Shown here in pieces: positions 33,297 to 43,109 of a DNA stretch of 64,000 nucleotides. Source of the DNA: Neorhizobium lilium (GTDB taxonomy: Bacteria; Pseudomonadota; Alphaproteobacteria; Rhizobiales; Rhizobiaceae); assembly GCF_004053875.1 (NCBI RefSeq), contig NZ_SBIP01000004.1, positions 734,955 to 798,954 of the forward strand, in the 5' to 3' direction. Positions within the stretch are counted from its first letter, which is position 1. Each line of letters begins with the position of its first letter. The notes below the pieces were generated by a model. The model was not told the origin of the DNA and ran no database searches. It saw only the letters and a list, made by a program, of their open reading frames with translations. The position numbers were made by a program, and so were the translations under genes.

Positions 33297-33899
33297 TTAC
33301 TTGGTGGCGGCTTCGTAGCGCTCCAGCACGTAGTCCCAGTTGATCAGGCTGTCGATGAAGGCTTCCAGATACTTCGGGCGCGCATTGCGGTAGTCGATGT
33401 AATAGGAATGCTCCCAGACGTCGACGCCGAGGATCGGCTCTGCGCCATGCACCAGCGGGTTTTCACCGTTCGGGGTCTTGGAGATGACGAGCTTGCCGTC
33501 CTTGACGGACACCCAGGCCCAGCCGGAGCCGAACTGCGTGGTGCCGGCCGCGATCAGATCGGCCTTGAACTTGTCGTAGCCGCCGAGATCGCTGTCGATG
33601 GCGCTCTGCAGCTTGCCCGGCAGCAAGGTGCCGCCGCCGCCCTTCTTCATCCACTTCCAGAAATGGATGTGGTTGTAGTGCTGGGCCGCGTTGTTGAACA
33701 GCGTCTGGTGGGTGCCGAAGGACTTCTTGACCACGTCTTCGACGGACAGATCGCTGAGGCCAGCTTCCGCCGCGAGCTTGTTGCCCATGTCGACATAAGC
33801 CTTGTGGTGCTTGTCATGGTGGAATTCGAGCGTTTCCTTCGACATGAAAGGCTGCAGCGCTTCGTAATCATAGGGCAGTTCGGGAAGTTCGAAAGCCAT
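33297..33899 (-). CDS. sodB: Fe/Mn superoxide dismutase
   Basis: The 200-residue protein is a standard cytoplasmic Fe/Mn SOD. The first metal ligand is H27 in LEFHHDKHHKAY, the second is in NAAQHYNHIHFWKWM, and the Asp and His of the other two are in DVWEHSYYIDYRNAR. The sequence around GSGWAWVSVKDGKL is typical of the rhizobial SodB group. The metal choice (Fe or Mn) cannot be set reliably from sequence. The ATG at 33899 is used, since the frame open to 34070 lacks conservation. It is divergent from a small secreted protein gene. Confidence 0.95.
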   Translation of the reverse strand: MAFELPELPYDYEALQPFMSKETLEFHHDKHHKAYVDMGNKLAAEAGLSDLSVEDVVKKSFGTHQTLFNNAAQHYNHIHFWKWMKKGGGGTLLPGKLQSAIDSDLGGYDKFKADLIAAGTTQFGSGWAWVSVKDGKLVISKTPNGENPLVHGAEPILGVDVWEHSYYIDYRNARPKYLEAFIDSLINWDYVLERYEAATK

Positions 33900-34068
33900 T
33901 GGTCTACTCCTCTTGGCAAACACCTTGGGTAAAGGGTCGTGCGGGAACATAGGAGCGGCAGGGCCAAGAGGCAACGGCGAACTTGCCAAAAAGCATGGGC
34001 GAGACGACAAGACGCTGCTGCATTTGGCGGCTAGAAGATGCCTTCGTTCTACCGAATCGGAGGCTCCC

Positions 34069-34386
34069 ATGAAACCCGTTCATCTTCTCGCTGTTGCCCT
34101 TCTTCCGTTGACCGCGACTGCTGCGCATGCTTCTTCCGACAGCGCCTGGAGCGCGTTCCAGGCGGATGTTTCGAAAGCCTGCGTAACGGCTGCCAAGGGG
34201 CTTATCGAGAACGGCCGGGCGCTGGCAGATCCCTATGGCAGCGAGCATTTCGGGCTGGCGGTCGTCACCGGCAACGCAAAGGGGGCGAAAGTGACGATCA
34301 GCACGATCTGCGTCTACGACAAGAAGACCAAAAGGGCAGAGATCGGCGGCGAAATCCCCGCAGATCAGCTGCTGGTCAAGCCCTGA
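34069..34386 (+). CDS. small secreted protein of unknown function
   Basis: The 105-residue precursor has a clear signal peptide (KPVHLLAVALLPLTATAAHA, cleavage near 21). The mature part contains two cysteines (SKACVTAAK and STICVYDKK), which could pair in the periplasm. I do not recognise the family. The frame is open from 33913, but the signal peptide places the start at 34069. It ends 10 bases from the convergent restriction-modification gene. Confidence 0.75.
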   Translation: MKPVHLLAVALLPLTATAAHASSDSAWSAFQADVSKACVTAAKGLIENGRALADPYGSEHFGLAVVTGNAKGAKVTISTICVYDKKTKRAEIGGEIPADQLLVKP

Positions 34387-34396
34387 GACCTTTGCC

Positions 34397-37300
34397 TCAC
34401 GCCGCGCGGCGGAAGGCGAAGCGCTTGCCGTCGGCCGTCGAGACCAGACCCATGCGATAGAGCGAAGCGAGCACGGCCTGCACGCTGCCCAGGCATTTGC
34501 GGCCCTGGCGGAAGGCTGAGGCGATGGTGGCCGCATCGACGGGACCTTCGGCCTCCATCAACTGATGGAGCACCGCGGGTGTCTGGTCGCGTTCGTCGGT
34601 CGGGAAGCCCGGCTTGGGGCCGCTTTTCGCCACCGCCGCCTCGCCGAAATCGGCCTCCAGCTGCTCGGCCTTCTCCTTGTCCGAACCGAAGCGCGGGATC
34701 TGGTAATCCGGCCGCAGCCAGCGCACTAGGCCGCGCTTTTCCTCCCTCGCCCGCTCCCTGTTGAGCACCACGAGATTGACCAGCACCTCTTCCTCCGGCA
34801 GATCGACCGGCCAGCCATAGGCGTCAGCCACCGCGACATCGAGCTTTTCGTGCAGTTCCTTGAGGATCAGCACCAGCCCGTCATCGAAGATGCGGCGCTC
34901 CTTCTCGTTGAGATCGGCGGGTTTGACGCCGGATTTCAGCCGCTCCAGCACATTGTAGAGGCCGGTCAGGGTCAGGTGGTCATGATCCGCCAGCACCCGC
35001 TTGCGATGGGCATCAAGCTCTTCGGCAATGGCGCCGATGGCGTGTTTCTGGGCGTCGGTGGCGGCGGGAAATGGGAAGGGGTCGAAGCAGCGGGATTTGA
35101 CGTAGACGGAGTCATTGCCGACGCCGAGCCAACTGCCTGTACGGATCGCCCAAGGGACATGGAGCCATGACGACAGGACACCCAGCGAAAAGCCATCGCT
35201 CAAGCCGATAGCGACCAGCTTGTTGTCCGGCAGGATCGAGGCGTCGAGGAACTGGAATACGCGGTGCTTGGCGGTCTCGACGGTTGCGATGTAGCGGGGG
35301 AGGTTGAGAAGGGCGGGACGCAAGTCCCTTCGGGGCTCGCCAAAAATCCACCAGTTATCGCGATAGGACGTGCGATTGTTATCATCACGCTCCGGCTTTA
35401 CCGTCGTAAGCAGGTGCTGATAAACTGAAGGGAACCTTGCTCGCACCTCTTCTGCCGTCATGCCGAATAGATCAATCACCATGACGCCTCGCGGACGGTC
35501 GGTAAGATCGCGGCCGTTGCGATAAACACGAATGTGCTGATCGAGACCGGGCAGCCGACCAAGGCCGAGTTGTTCCGCCTCATTGGGCGAAACGATGAAG
35601 CCAGAACCGTGCAGCTTCATTCCTGGGGAACACATCGCAGCGTTCGCCATCAACTCCACCGCGCCGGTCACATCCACCCCAACCGTCAGATCCGAATTGA
35701 TCTTGCCGGTCTTCTCGGCAAACGAAATCACCGGGCTATCGGTCTCGACCCCCTCCTCCGCCGTCACCTCCAGCAACCGGCCGTCGTGTTTACCCGCCTG
35801 CGCTACCGTCATGGCGATGCGCACGGCGGCGCTGTCCTTCGTCACCTTGGTCCAGGGATGGTCGGCAATCGCCATGACAAGCGACAGCGGCTTCTTGGCC
35901 GCGAGATAGGGCTCCATGACCCGGCGCTGGAACACCTGGCTGATCGAATTGGTGGTGACGAAGCCGAAGCGCTTCAGCCGGGTCTTCGGTTTGAGCAGGA
36001 TCTCGGCCGAGCGGTCCCACCAGTACATGACGAAATCGGCACTTTCGTTCATGTGTTTATGCGCCTTCCACAGCGCCTCGGCATAACCCGACCCCATGCG
36101 GGCGCGGATATCCTTGCCGCCGACAAACGGCGGGTTGCCGACGATGTAATCGGCGTCCGGCCATTTCGGCCGGCGCGGGTTGGGATAGGCTTCCTTGCCG
36201 TCCACCACTTTCGGCATGGGGTAGCCGTCCCACAGCAGCACCGCATCCATCTGCTGGATATTGTGGAAAGCCTTGAGGATCGGTTCGGAGGGGGCGACGC
36301 CCTTGTTGCGGAAATGCCATTGCAGATGGCCGATCCACAACACCAGCTCGGCGATCGCCGCGGCGCGCGGATTGATCTCCATGCCTAGAAACTGGTGCGG
36401 ATCGACGGTGTGGCTTTCCAGCGCCAGTCCTTCCTGACCGCCGAGATCGTTCAGCGCCTCCAGCACTTCGCCTTCCAGCCGCTTCATCAATTCCAGCGAG
36501 ACGTAGAGGAAATTTCCGGTGCCGCAGGCGGGGTCGAGCACGCGGGTTTCGCAGAGCCGGCCGTGAAAGGCGGCAACCGTTGCGATTGCCGCATCGGCCT
36601 TGCCCTCGGCCTTCTGCCGGTCGGCGGTGGAGCGGGCATTGTCCCATTCGGCGCGCAGCGGATCGATGACGGTGGCGATGACCAGCCGTTCCACATAGGC
36701 GCGCGGCGTGTAATGGGCGCCGAGCTTGCGACGGTCGGCGGGATCGAGCGCCTGTTCCAGGAAAGTGCCGAAGATCGCCGGCTCGACATCCTTCCAGTCA
36801 TAGCGGGCGGCCGCCAGCAGTTCGCCGATCTCCTCCTTTGCCAGCGACAGCGCCCGCCGCCGCTTGAAGAATTCGCCGTTGAACTTCTTCACCTTTTCGC
36901 GGATCGTCGCGGTAAAGGTGCCCTCGTCCATCGCCTTCCACAGGTCTTCCATCATGCCGGGAAAGATCTCGGGCTTTTCCGCACAGAGCGTCAGCAGCTC
37001 CTTGAAACTGTCCTTCGGCAGAAGTTCGACATCTTCGGCGAACATGGTGAACAGCATGCGCATCAGGAACATCGCCACGTCTTCGGTGGCATGGCCGGAT
37101 TTTTCCAGCGCCTGGCTGACCTTGGCGATCCGGCCGGCGATCTCGCGGGTGACCTTGGCGGCGTGACGGGAGGGATCGAGCGAAGTCGGATCGGTCCAGA
37201 TCGCGGCGAGCCTGTCGCGGACGTCCTTTTGGCGCAGGTCCTCCAGATAGATGCGGAACGAGCGGCGGTCGGGGAACTGGTCATAGGCCTTGCCGTCGCG

Positions 37301-37789
37301 GCGGAAATTGGCATAGACCTCGATGGCGTGCCCGACATCGCAGACCAGCACGAAGGGCGGCGGTTCATGGCTTGCGGGCAGCAGTCGGACGTAGTTTTCC
37401 GCCTGGGCGCGGGCATTCATCATCAGCACGTCCCAGGATCGGTTGGCCGAGACGCGGCGGCCGCGCGGCGTGGCTTCGAGCCCAGGAAGCTGCGGCGCAT
37501 CCGGAACCTTCTTGTCACCGGAAAGGCGGCTCTGCTTGGCCTCCAGCACGAAACAGTCGCGCTTGTAGAGATCGATGCGCTTTGCCGAGACCGAGCCGTC
37601 GCGCGACACTTCCCTGACCACCCGCTCGAAGACATAGTCGTTGGTTTCGTGGGCGGCAGATGCCGGATCGGGATGGGCCAGCCCCAGCAGGCCGCACAAT
37701 TCCGTCAGGAACAGCGCGTAGTTGGCGCGCTCCTGCCCGCCTTCCTGCCCCTGCCAGCGCCTGATGAAGGCTTCGACTGCCTCTGCCAC
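34397..37789 (-). CDS. MmeI-like single-chain restriction-modification protein (type IIL)
   Basis: This 1130-residue protein holds both nuclease and methyltransferase activities. The N-terminal PD-(D/E)xK nuclease residues are D73, E83 and K85 (RIDLYKRDCFVLEAK). The central adenine methyltransferase shows motif I LDPACGTGNFL near residue 420 and motif IV GNPPFVGG near 553. The C-terminal third should contain the target recognition domain and a helical tail. MmeI-type enzymes methylate one strand of their target and cut about 20 bases away, without separate subunits. No other restriction or defence gene is adjacent. Nuclease activity is inferred from motifs; a methylase-only variant cannot be excluded. 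Confidence 0.85.
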   Translation of the reverse strand: MAEAVEAFIRRWQGQEGGQERANYALFLTELCGLLGLAHPDPASAAHETNDYVFERVVREVSRDGSVSAKRIDLYKRDCFVLEAKQSRLSGDKKVPDAPQLPGLEATPRGRRVSANRSWDVLMMNARAQAENYVRLLPASHEPPPFVLVCDVGHAIEVYANFRRDGKAYDQFPDRRSFRIYLEDLRQKDVRDRLAAIWTDPTSLDPSRHAAKVTREIAGRIAKVSQALEKSGHATEDVAMFLMRMLFTMFAEDVELLPKDSFKELLTLCAEKPEIFPGMMEDLWKAMDEGTFTATIREKVKKFNGEFFKRRRALSLAKEEIGELLAAARYDWKDVEPAIFGTFLEQALDPADRRKLGAHYTPRAYVERLVIATVIDPLRAEWDNARSTADRQKAEGKADAAIATVAAFHGRLCETRVLDPACGTGNFLYVSLELMKRLEGEVLEALNDLGGQEGLALESHTVDPHQFLGMEINPRAAAIAELVLWIGHLQWHFRNKGVAPSEPILKAFHNIQQMDAVLLWDGYPMPKVVDGKEAYPNPRRPKWPDADYIVGNPPFVGGKDIRARMGSGYAEALWKAHKHMNESADFVMYWWDRSAEILLKPKTRLKRFGFVTTNSISQVFQRRVMEPYLAAKKPLSLVMAIADHPWTKVTKDSAAVRIAMTVAQAGKHDGRLLEVTAEEGVETDSPVISFAEKTGKINSDLTVGVDVTGAVELMANAAMCSPGMKLHGSGFIVSPNEAEQLGLGRLPGLDQHIRVYRNGRDLTDRPRGVMVIDLFGMTAEEVRARFPSVYQHLLTTVKPERDDNNRTSYRDNWWIFGEPRRDLRPALLNLPRYIATVETAKHRVFQFLDASILPDNKLVAIGLSDGFSLGVLSSWLHVPWAIRTGSWLGVGNDSVYVKSRCFDPFPFPAATDAQKHAIGAIAEELDAHRKRVLADHDHLTLTGLYNVLERLKSGVKPADLNEKERRIFDDGLVLILKELHEKLDVAVADAYGWPVDLPEEEVLVNLVVLNRERAREEKRGLVRWLRPDYQIPRFGSDKEKAEQLEADFGEAAVAKSGPKPGFPTDERDQTPAVLHQLMEAEGPVDAATIASAFRQGRKCLGSVQAVLASLYRMGLVSTADGKRFAFRRAA

Positions 37790-37929
37790 CTGTGATTCCG
37801 CTCTCCGTATGCCGGCCGGGGATCATAAGGACCATCCCCGGTTAAGCAAGGCGCAGCCGCACGAAACGAACGATCCGCGCCATCCACGGTTTCATCCGCC
37901 AGCGCGGTAGCCGCCTGCTCCAGACCGGT

Positions 37930-38817
37930 TCAGGCGTCGCCGCGGCCGCCGGAGCGGGCCCAGTCCATATAGACTTCCAGCGCCTTGCGGGCGACCGGGC
38001 CTTCCTGCAGGGAGCGGTCTTCGAATTTCGTTACCGGCACGATCTTTGAATAATTGCCCGAGGTGAAGATCTCGTCCGCATCGGCAAAATCCTGAACGGT
38101 CAGCGTCGTCTCGCGAACCTCGAAGCCAACCTGGCGCAAAAGCGTGATGAGGCGCGAGCGGGTGATACCGGCGAGGAAGGTGCCGTTGGCGATCGGCGTC
38201 ATGACCACGCCGTCCTTGACGAGGAAGATGTTGGAGGACGCGGTTTCCGCCACATTGCCGTTCATGTCGCGGGCCAGCGCATTGTCGAAGCCGCGGGCGC
38301 GGGCTTCCAGGATCATGCGGCCGCTATTGGGATAAAGGCTGCCGGTCTTGGCGCCGGTCAGGGCCACTTCCGGGTTGGGGCGGCGATAGGGCGAAACAGT
38401 CAGCGAGGACGGCTTTGCCGTGTGCATGGGCGCTTCGAACAGGCAGAGCGCGAAGCGGGTGGATTCCGCATCGGGCGCGACAACGCTGAACGCCGTGCCA
38501 TGCTCGGCCCAGTACATGGGCTTGATGTAGATCGCCGTCTGGCCGTCGAATTTCCTGACGCCCTCCCAGGCCAACGCCTCGATTTCCTCAGGCTTCATCG
38601 TCGGATCGAGGCCGATATTGACCGCAGACCGGTTGATGCGCTGGCAGTGCTGGTCGAGATCCGGCGCAATGCCATCGAACCAGCGGGCGCCGTCGAACAC
38701 GGTCGAGCCCAGCCACATGGCATGCGAGGTGGGGCCGATTAGCTTCGGGTTGCCTTCCAGCCATTCGCCCTCCACGAAGGTCCAGGTAGCGGTGCGGGGG
38801 GCTGTGTCGACGGGCAT
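37930..38817 (-). CDS. branched-chain-type amino acid aminotransferase (fold type IV)
   Basis: The 295-residue PLP enzyme has the class IV catalytic Lys in LTGAKTGSLYPNSG and the PLP-phosphate binding region NVAETASSNIFLVKDGV followed by FLAGITRSRLI. It is annotated in relatives as a branched-chain or D-amino-acid aminotransferase. The N-terminal WTFVEGEWLEGNPKL and the GPTSHAMWLGSTVFDGAR segment fit IlvE-like proteins. Whether it is the main IlvE or a paralogue is unclear. The ATG at 38817 is used; the open frame to 39156 crosses into the region upstream of the divergent tam gene. Confidence 0.9.
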   Translation of the reverse strand: MPVDTAPRTATWTFVEGEWLEGNPKLIGPTSHAMWLGSTVFDGARWFDGIAPDLDQHCQRINRSAVNIGLDPTMKPEEIEALAWEGVRKFDGQTAIYIKPMYWAEHGTAFSVVAPDAESTRFALCLFEAPMHTAKPSSLTVSPYRRPNPEVALTGAKTGSLYPNSGRMILEARARGFDNALARDMNGNVAETASSNIFLVKDGVVMTPIANGTFLAGITRSRLITLLRQVGFEVRETTLTVQDFADADEIFTSGNYSKIVPVTKFEDRSLQEGPVARKALEVYMDWARSGGRGDA

Positions 38818-38993
38818 GACGATCTCCTTCAGGGCATATAAAACGCCGTGAATGAAGGGCGGGCGCGGCATAAGGTCAAGCGAGAATTGGAGATGAGCCA
38901 TCACAATAATTGATGGTTCCGGCATAACGAGGTCATCGTAGCGCCATACAGGCCGTGCTAGTCCCTGCCCAATTGAAGTGAGAGGATCGAGCG

Positions 38994-39764
38994 ATGGCGT
39001 GGTCTGCCGAGCAATATGTGAAGTTCGAGGACGAGCGGACGCGCCCGGCGCGCGATCTGCTGGCGCAGGTGCCGCTTGCCGAGGCCTCGGACGCCTACGA
39101 TCTCGGCTGCGGCCCCGGCAATTCGACCGAGCTTTTGGTGGAGCGCTTCGGGGCAAGCCATGTGACCGGACTGGACAGCGACGAGAACATGCTGACCGCG
39201 GCCCGCCAGCGCTTGGGTGGCACGCAGTTCAGGAAGGCCGACCTTGCGAACTGGCTGCCGGACGCGCCGGCCGACCTGCTTTACGCCAATGCCGTATTCC
39301 AATGGGTGCCGAACCATATCGACGTGCTGGCGCAGCTGATGGACCACCTGAAGCCCGGCGGCGTGCTGGCCGTGCAGATGCCCGACAACCTCACCGAGCC
39401 CAGCCATACGCTGATGGAGGAGACCGGCCTTGCCGGGCCGTGGGCTGCGGCCTTCGAAGGCGGCAAGGTGCGGCGAAGCCCGCTTCCCGCCCCTCAACGC
39501 TATTTCGATGCACTGATGCCGAAGGCTGCCCGCGTCGATCTTTGGCACACCGTCTACTATCATCCGCTGGCCGATGCAGAAGCCATCGTCGAATGGGTGA
39601 AGGCGACGGGTTTGCGGCCTTATCTCGATGCGGCAGGAGCGGAAAACGCCCAGGCCTTCATCGCGGATTACACGGCAAGGATCGCCAAGGCCTATCCGGC
39701 GATGGCGGATGGGCGCGTGCTCCTGCGCTTCCCGCGGCTGTTCCTCGTCGCCGTCAAGGCATAA
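38994..39764 (+). CDS. tam: trans-aconitate 2-methyltransferase
   Basis: The 256-residue SAM-dependent methyltransferase starts [20 protein letters not shown], a signature of Tam. Motif I is [16 protein letters not shown] near residues 33-48, and the acidic loop residue is in [25 protein letters not shown] and [13 protein letters not shown] are also family-typical. The enzyme methylates trans-aconitate, an inhibitor of aconitase, and so detoxifies it. It is divergent from the aminotransferase and ends 9 bases from a convergent gene. The start is ATG at 38994. Confidence 0.93.
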   Translation: MAWSAEQYVKFEDERTRPARDLLAQVPLAEASDAYDLGCGPGNSTELLVERFGASHVTGLDSDENMLTAARQRLGGTQFRKADLANWLPDAPADLLYANAVFQWVPNHIDVLAQLMDHLKPGGVLAVQMPDNLTEPSHTLMEETGLAGPWAAAFEGGKVRRSPLPAPQRYFDALMPKAARVDLWHTVYYHPLADAEAIVEWVKATGLRPYLDAAGAENAQAFIADYTARIAKAYPAMADGRVLLRFPRLFLVAVKA

Positions 39765-39773
39765 AGCTTCGGC

Positions 39774-40277
39774 TTACTTGCGCTTCAGGTCCAGCTGGGT
39801 GGTGACGACCGACTTGCCGGATTTCGGATCCTGATCGACGGTGCGAATGCGCAGCCCGTCATCGCCGACCTTCTGGATCGTCATCTTGGCATCGCGATCG
39901 CCATATTCGGCAACCGCCCAGGTCACATCCAGGGCTATCGTATCGCCGCTGCGGCTGCCGACCAGCTTTGACGGCTTGCCCGACACGCCGACGTAATTGC
40001 CGGAATAGGCGTTTCCGGATGCCTTTATATTGGCGTTGAAGCTGCGCGACACGACCGCAAGAGCACGGCATGTGCCGTTCATCGAAAAGCTCGATGCCTG
40101 GGCATCTGACTGCATGTTGCAGGTGACGTTGACATTGCTTCCGCCGATGCTGGTCAGCACTTTTCCGCCGCCGCTCCATTGTCCTTCTATGGATTTCAGG
40201 AAGTCCTGTTCGGCAGCGGATGCCGCGGAAGAGACAGACATGGCGCAAGCCAGGGCCAGCGCGGATAGAACTCGCAT
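39774..40277 (-). CDS. secreted protein of unknown function
   Basis: The 167-residue precursor has a signal peptide (RVLSALALACAMSVSSAASA, cleavage near residue 22). The mature part has a beta-rich composition with GGGKVLTSIGGSNVNVTC, where the first of two cysteines lies, and NGTCRALAVVSRSFNA with the second. This resembles small periplasmic lipocalin-like beta-barrels, but I do not recognise a family. It is convergent with tam and has no co-oriented neighbour within 90 bases. Confidence 0.75.
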   Translation of the reverse strand: MRVLSALALACAMSVSSAASAAEQDFLKSIEGQWSGGGKVLTSIGGSNVNVTCNMQSDAQASSFSMNGTCRALAVVSRSFNANIKASGNAYSGNYVGVSGKPSKLVGSRSGDTIALDVTWAVAEYGDRDAKMTIQKVGDDGLRIRTVDQDPKSGKSVVTTQLDLKRK

Positions 40278-40367
40278 GATGAAATTCCTGTTGGGTTGAG
40301 AGGGGTGAACTTCACTGCCGGCGGTTTGTTCCGCAGCGGCTGTTCTTCACTCGCCCAAAAGTCAGGC

Positions 40368-40535
40368 CTACTGACCCTGCGCCGGCGGAAGCAGCGTCTG
40401 GTCGTTGGCGGGAGCGACCTGCTGGTCCGGGGAGCGGTTGCCGTTCATGTGCGACCGGCCCGAGTGGTTCATGAAGCCGATGCTCAGGATCAGGCCGACC
40501 AGAACGACAAGCACGGCGACGAACAGCCAACGCAT
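40368..40535 (-). CDS. small membrane protein
   Basis: The 55-residue product starts MRWLFVAVLVVLVGLILSIG (one hydrophobic helix, residues 3-21). A polar tail of about 32 residues follows, rich in Asn and Gln (HMNGNRSPDQQVAPANDQ). A ribosome site (GAGGAT) lies 10 bases before ATG at 40535; the longer open frame to 40631 is not needed. It has one membrane helix and no domain that I know. Function is unknown, and it stands alone between a secreted protein and chaC. Confidence 0.6.
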   Translation of the reverse strand: MRWLFVAVLVVLVGLILSIGFMNHSGRSHMNGNRSPDQQVAPANDQTLLPPAQGQ

Positions 40536-40704
40536 CAACAGCAATATCCTCTTCGCTTCTTTTCGATACAATTTCCTCAGCGCGTCTAAAGCAGAACAGT
40601 TGGGCGGCGGTGCGGCATTGCGGGAAATCAAATTGACACGGGCAAGGCTACGGCTGCAATCTGCCCATTCGGCTTAACCTCCCCCCGTGAAACCTGTCGC
40701 ACCC

Positions 40705-41430
40705 ATGCCAAGATCGATGCCATTGTCGCTGACCCCGGACCTTGTGGAACTTTGCTTCCGCGAGGAGACGGACCCCGGCCTGCCGCCAAGCTGGCTGCCG
40801 CTGAGCGACGAGGATTACGCCCTGATCGCCGATCGGCTGACCGCAGAGATCGGCGACGCGCCGCTCTGGGTCTTCGCCTATGGCTCGCTGATCTGGAAGC
40901 CGGGGTTCGATTCGATCGACAGCCGGCGGGCGACCGCCTATGGCTGGCACAGGTCGTTTTCGCTCCGGATCGAGCGCGGCCGCGGCTCGCCGGAACAGCC
41001 GGGCCTGATGATGATGCTGTCTCGCGGCGGGCGCTGCGACGGGGTGATCTACCGGGTTCCCGACCACGACAAGCGCGAACAGATCGAAAAGGCGCTGCGC
41101 CGTGAAGTGAGCCACCAGGACAGCCTGGAGACGTTCCGCTGGTTGCCGGTGCGCACGGATGACGGCGAGACGATCCGGGCGCTGACCTTCTGGGTGGGCG
41201 GCGACAGCCCGCGCATCGTGCGCCCACTCCAGCCGCTCGAAGAGGTGGCGCCGGTGCTGGCGCGCGCCTGCGGTCATCGCGGCTCCTGCGCCGAATATCT
41301 CTACAATACCGTCGTGCATCTGGCCGAATTCGGCATTCGCGACCGCAATCTGTGGCGTCTGCAGCATCTGGTGGCCGAGGAAATCCGGGCAATGAAGGCG
41401 CAGGGTTCCGCCTCGTCCGACAAGGGCTGA
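40705..41430 (+). CDS. ChaC-like gamma-glutamylcyclotransferase
   Basis: The 241-residue protein has the gamma-glutamylcyclotransferase fold. The substrate-binding motif FAYGSLIWKPGF is near residues 58-69, and the catalytic Glu is probably within DKREQIEKALRREVSHQD. The N-terminal 50 residues are an extension. ChaC enzymes release 5-oxoproline from glutathione, which links them to redox and K+ homeostasis. The start is uncertain: GTG at 40687, ATG at 40705 and ATG at 40717 all lack a clear ribosome site. The downstream GST gene may be in the same operon. Confidence 0.88.
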   Translation: MPRSMPLSLTPDLVELCFREETDPGLPPSWLPLSDEDYALIADRLTAEIGDAPLWVFAYGSLIWKPGFDSIDSRRATAYGWHRSFSLRIERGRGSPEQPGLMMMLSRGGRCDGVIYRVPDHDKREQIEKALRREVSHQDSLETFRWLPVRTDDGETIRALTFWVGGDSPRIVRPLQPLEEVAPVLARACGHRGSCAEYLYNTVVHLAEFGIRDRNLWRLQHLVAEEIRAMKAQGSASSDKG

Positions 41431-41520
41431 GGCGGACCGGGAAGATTGGCGGGCAGGAGTTGCAGCGGGTCGCCGATACGAATACCGCTATTGATCGATA
41501 TGCCGGTTGGAGGCCACGCC

Positions 41521-42192
41521 GTGAGTGAACCCAAGCGTCCGATTCTCTATTCGCATCCTTTCTCGTCCTACTGCCAGAAGGCGCTGATCGCACTCTACGA
41601 GAACGGGACCGAATTCGACATCCGCATGCTCGGTCCGGACGATCCGGATGCCTATGCGGACCTCGTCGCCCGCTGGCCCGTAAAGCGCTTTCCCATGCTG
41701 ATGGATGGCGGCCATGCCGTTCACGAAGCCTCGATCATCATCGAATATCTTCAGGTCCACTATCCCGGCCCGGTGCGATTGATCCCCGGCGATACTGACG
41801 CGGCGCTGGAAGTGCGGATGCTGGACCGTTTCTTCGACAACTATATTTCGACTCCGCAGCAAAAACTGGTCTTCGACGCGCTCCGCCCGCAGGACCGCCG
41901 GGACCCTTACGGCGTGGAGGAAGCCCGCACCATGCTCGACGCTGCCTATGGCTGGCTCGATGCCCGCATGGTTGGGCGGGAATGGGCCGCTGGCGACAGC
42001 TTCACCCTGGCGGACTGCGCTGCCGCACCTTTCCTCTTCTATGCGGACTGGTCGCATCCGCTCGGCGAACGCTTCCCCCAAGTCACGGCATATCGCAGCC
42101 GGCTCCTCGCGCGCCCTTCCTTTGCCCGCGCCGTGGACGAAGCCCGCCCATACCGGAAGTACTTTCCGCTCGGCGCGCCTGATCAGGACTAA
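41521..42192 (+). CDS. glutathione S-transferase family protein
   Basis: The 223-residue protein has an N-terminal thioredoxin-like domain starting ILYSHPFSSYCQKALIALYE (active-site Ser/Cys region). The SNAIL/TRAIL-like motif is HEASIIIEYLQ, and an all-alpha C-terminal domain contains AAGDSFTLADCAAAPFLFY. The start is GTG at 41521 with GGAGG 9 bases upstream; an ATG at 41500 is the alternative. It follows chaC by 90 bases in the same orientation, so both may act in glutathione metabolism. It overlaps the convergent LysR gene by 3 bases. Confidence 0.9.
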   Translation: MSEPKRPILYSHPFSSYCQKALIALYENGTEFDIRMLGPDDPDAYADLVARWPVKRFPMLMDGGHAVHEASIIIEYLQVHYPGPVRLIPGDTDAALEVRMLDRFFDNYISTPQQKLVFDALRPQDRRDPYGVEEARTMLDAAYGWLDARMVGREWAAGDSFTLADCAAAPFLFYADWSHPLGERFPQVTAYRSRLLARPSFARAVDEARPYRKYFPLGAPDQD

Positions 42193-43109
42193 CCTGCAGC
42201 TCGGCGCGTGGCAGGACTAATCCGAGCGCCGAGAAAGTCGATGAAGGCTCGAATACGGGCCGCCAGATGCTCGTGGCCGGCATACACGGCGTGAATTTCC
42301 TCTATGTCCTCGGGATTGTAATCCTCCAGCACGGCGAGCAGGTTTCCGGCTTCGATATCCGGCTCCACATGGAAGCGGCCGACGCGGCCGATGCCGAGCC
42401 CATCAAGGCACCATTGCCGGATGATGGAGCCGCTCGACCCCTTGAGATTGCCCGATATCGGCCGCGCTTCCACCATGCCGGTCTTCGGATCGCGAAACGG
42501 CCAGCCCTCGATCGAGCGGCGGAAATTGAAGTTGATGCAGTTATGACCGTCGAGATCGGCCGGCGTCCGGGGCATGCCATGGCGCGCAAGGTAGGCCGGC
42601 GATGCGATGACGGCCTGGCGGCTCTGCCCCAGCCGACGCGCCATCAGGGAACTGTCGCGCAGCGGCCCATGACGGATGGCGATATCGACGCGGTCGCGAA
42701 TGACGTCCACCATGTCGTCCGTCAGGGTCACGTCGAGTTGCACGTCCGGGAAGGTTTCCAGGAACTCGCCCACCAGCGGCAGGATATAGCGCTCGCCAAA
42801 GCCGACCGAGGCATTGACCGAAAGCGGACCGCGCGGCAGCATGCGGCCACCCCCGGCCACCACTTCTTCCATATCGGCGATCTCGGCCAGGATGCGGCTT
42901 GCCCGCGCCAGATAGGTTTCGCCTTCCGGCGTCAGTTGCAGGGTGCGCGTGGAGCGCACGACAAGGCGCGTGCCCAGCCTGTCTTCCAGCCGCGTCACGA
43001 GCTTGCTCACCGCCGAGGGCGACAGCTTGAGCTTGCGGCCCGCAGCCGAAAAGCTCTTTAGCTCAGCGGCGAGCGCGAAGACTTCCATTTCGCCTGCGCG
43101 GTTATCCAT
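42189..43109 (-). CDS. LysR family transcriptional regulator
   Basis: The 306-residue protein has the N-terminal LysR HTH (MEVFALAAELKSFSAAGRKL, LSPSAVSKLVTRLEDRLGTRL). The C-terminal co-inducer domain is of the subgroup with GPLSVNASVGFGERYILPLV and QVCLDGLGI-like IIRQWCLDGLGIGRVG. It is divergent from the MFS gene, with a 371-base gap that contains a repeat element. The MFS transporter and the aldo-keto reductases downstream of it are the likely targets. Its stop overlaps the GST stop region. Confidence 0.92.
   Translation of the reverse strand: MDNRAGEMEVFALAAELKSFSAAGRKLKLSPSAVSKLVTRLEDRLGTRLVVRSTRTLQLTPEGETYLARASRILAEIADMEEVVAGGGRMLPRGPLSVNASVGFGERYILPLVGEFLETFPDVQLDVTLTDDMVDVIRDRVDIAIRHGPLRDSSLMARRLGQSRQAVIASPAYLARHGMPRTPADLDGHNCINFNFRRSIEGWPFRDPKTGMVEARPISGNLKGSSGSIIRQWCLDGLGIGRVGRFHVEPDIEAGNLLAVLEDYNPEDIEEIHAVYAGHEHLAARIRAFIDFLGARISPATRRAAG

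Noticed and set aside
36395..37795. 466-codon plus-strand frame over the RM gene
   Set aside because: Antisense to the MmeI-like protein, whose motifs are clear; the frame has no homology features.
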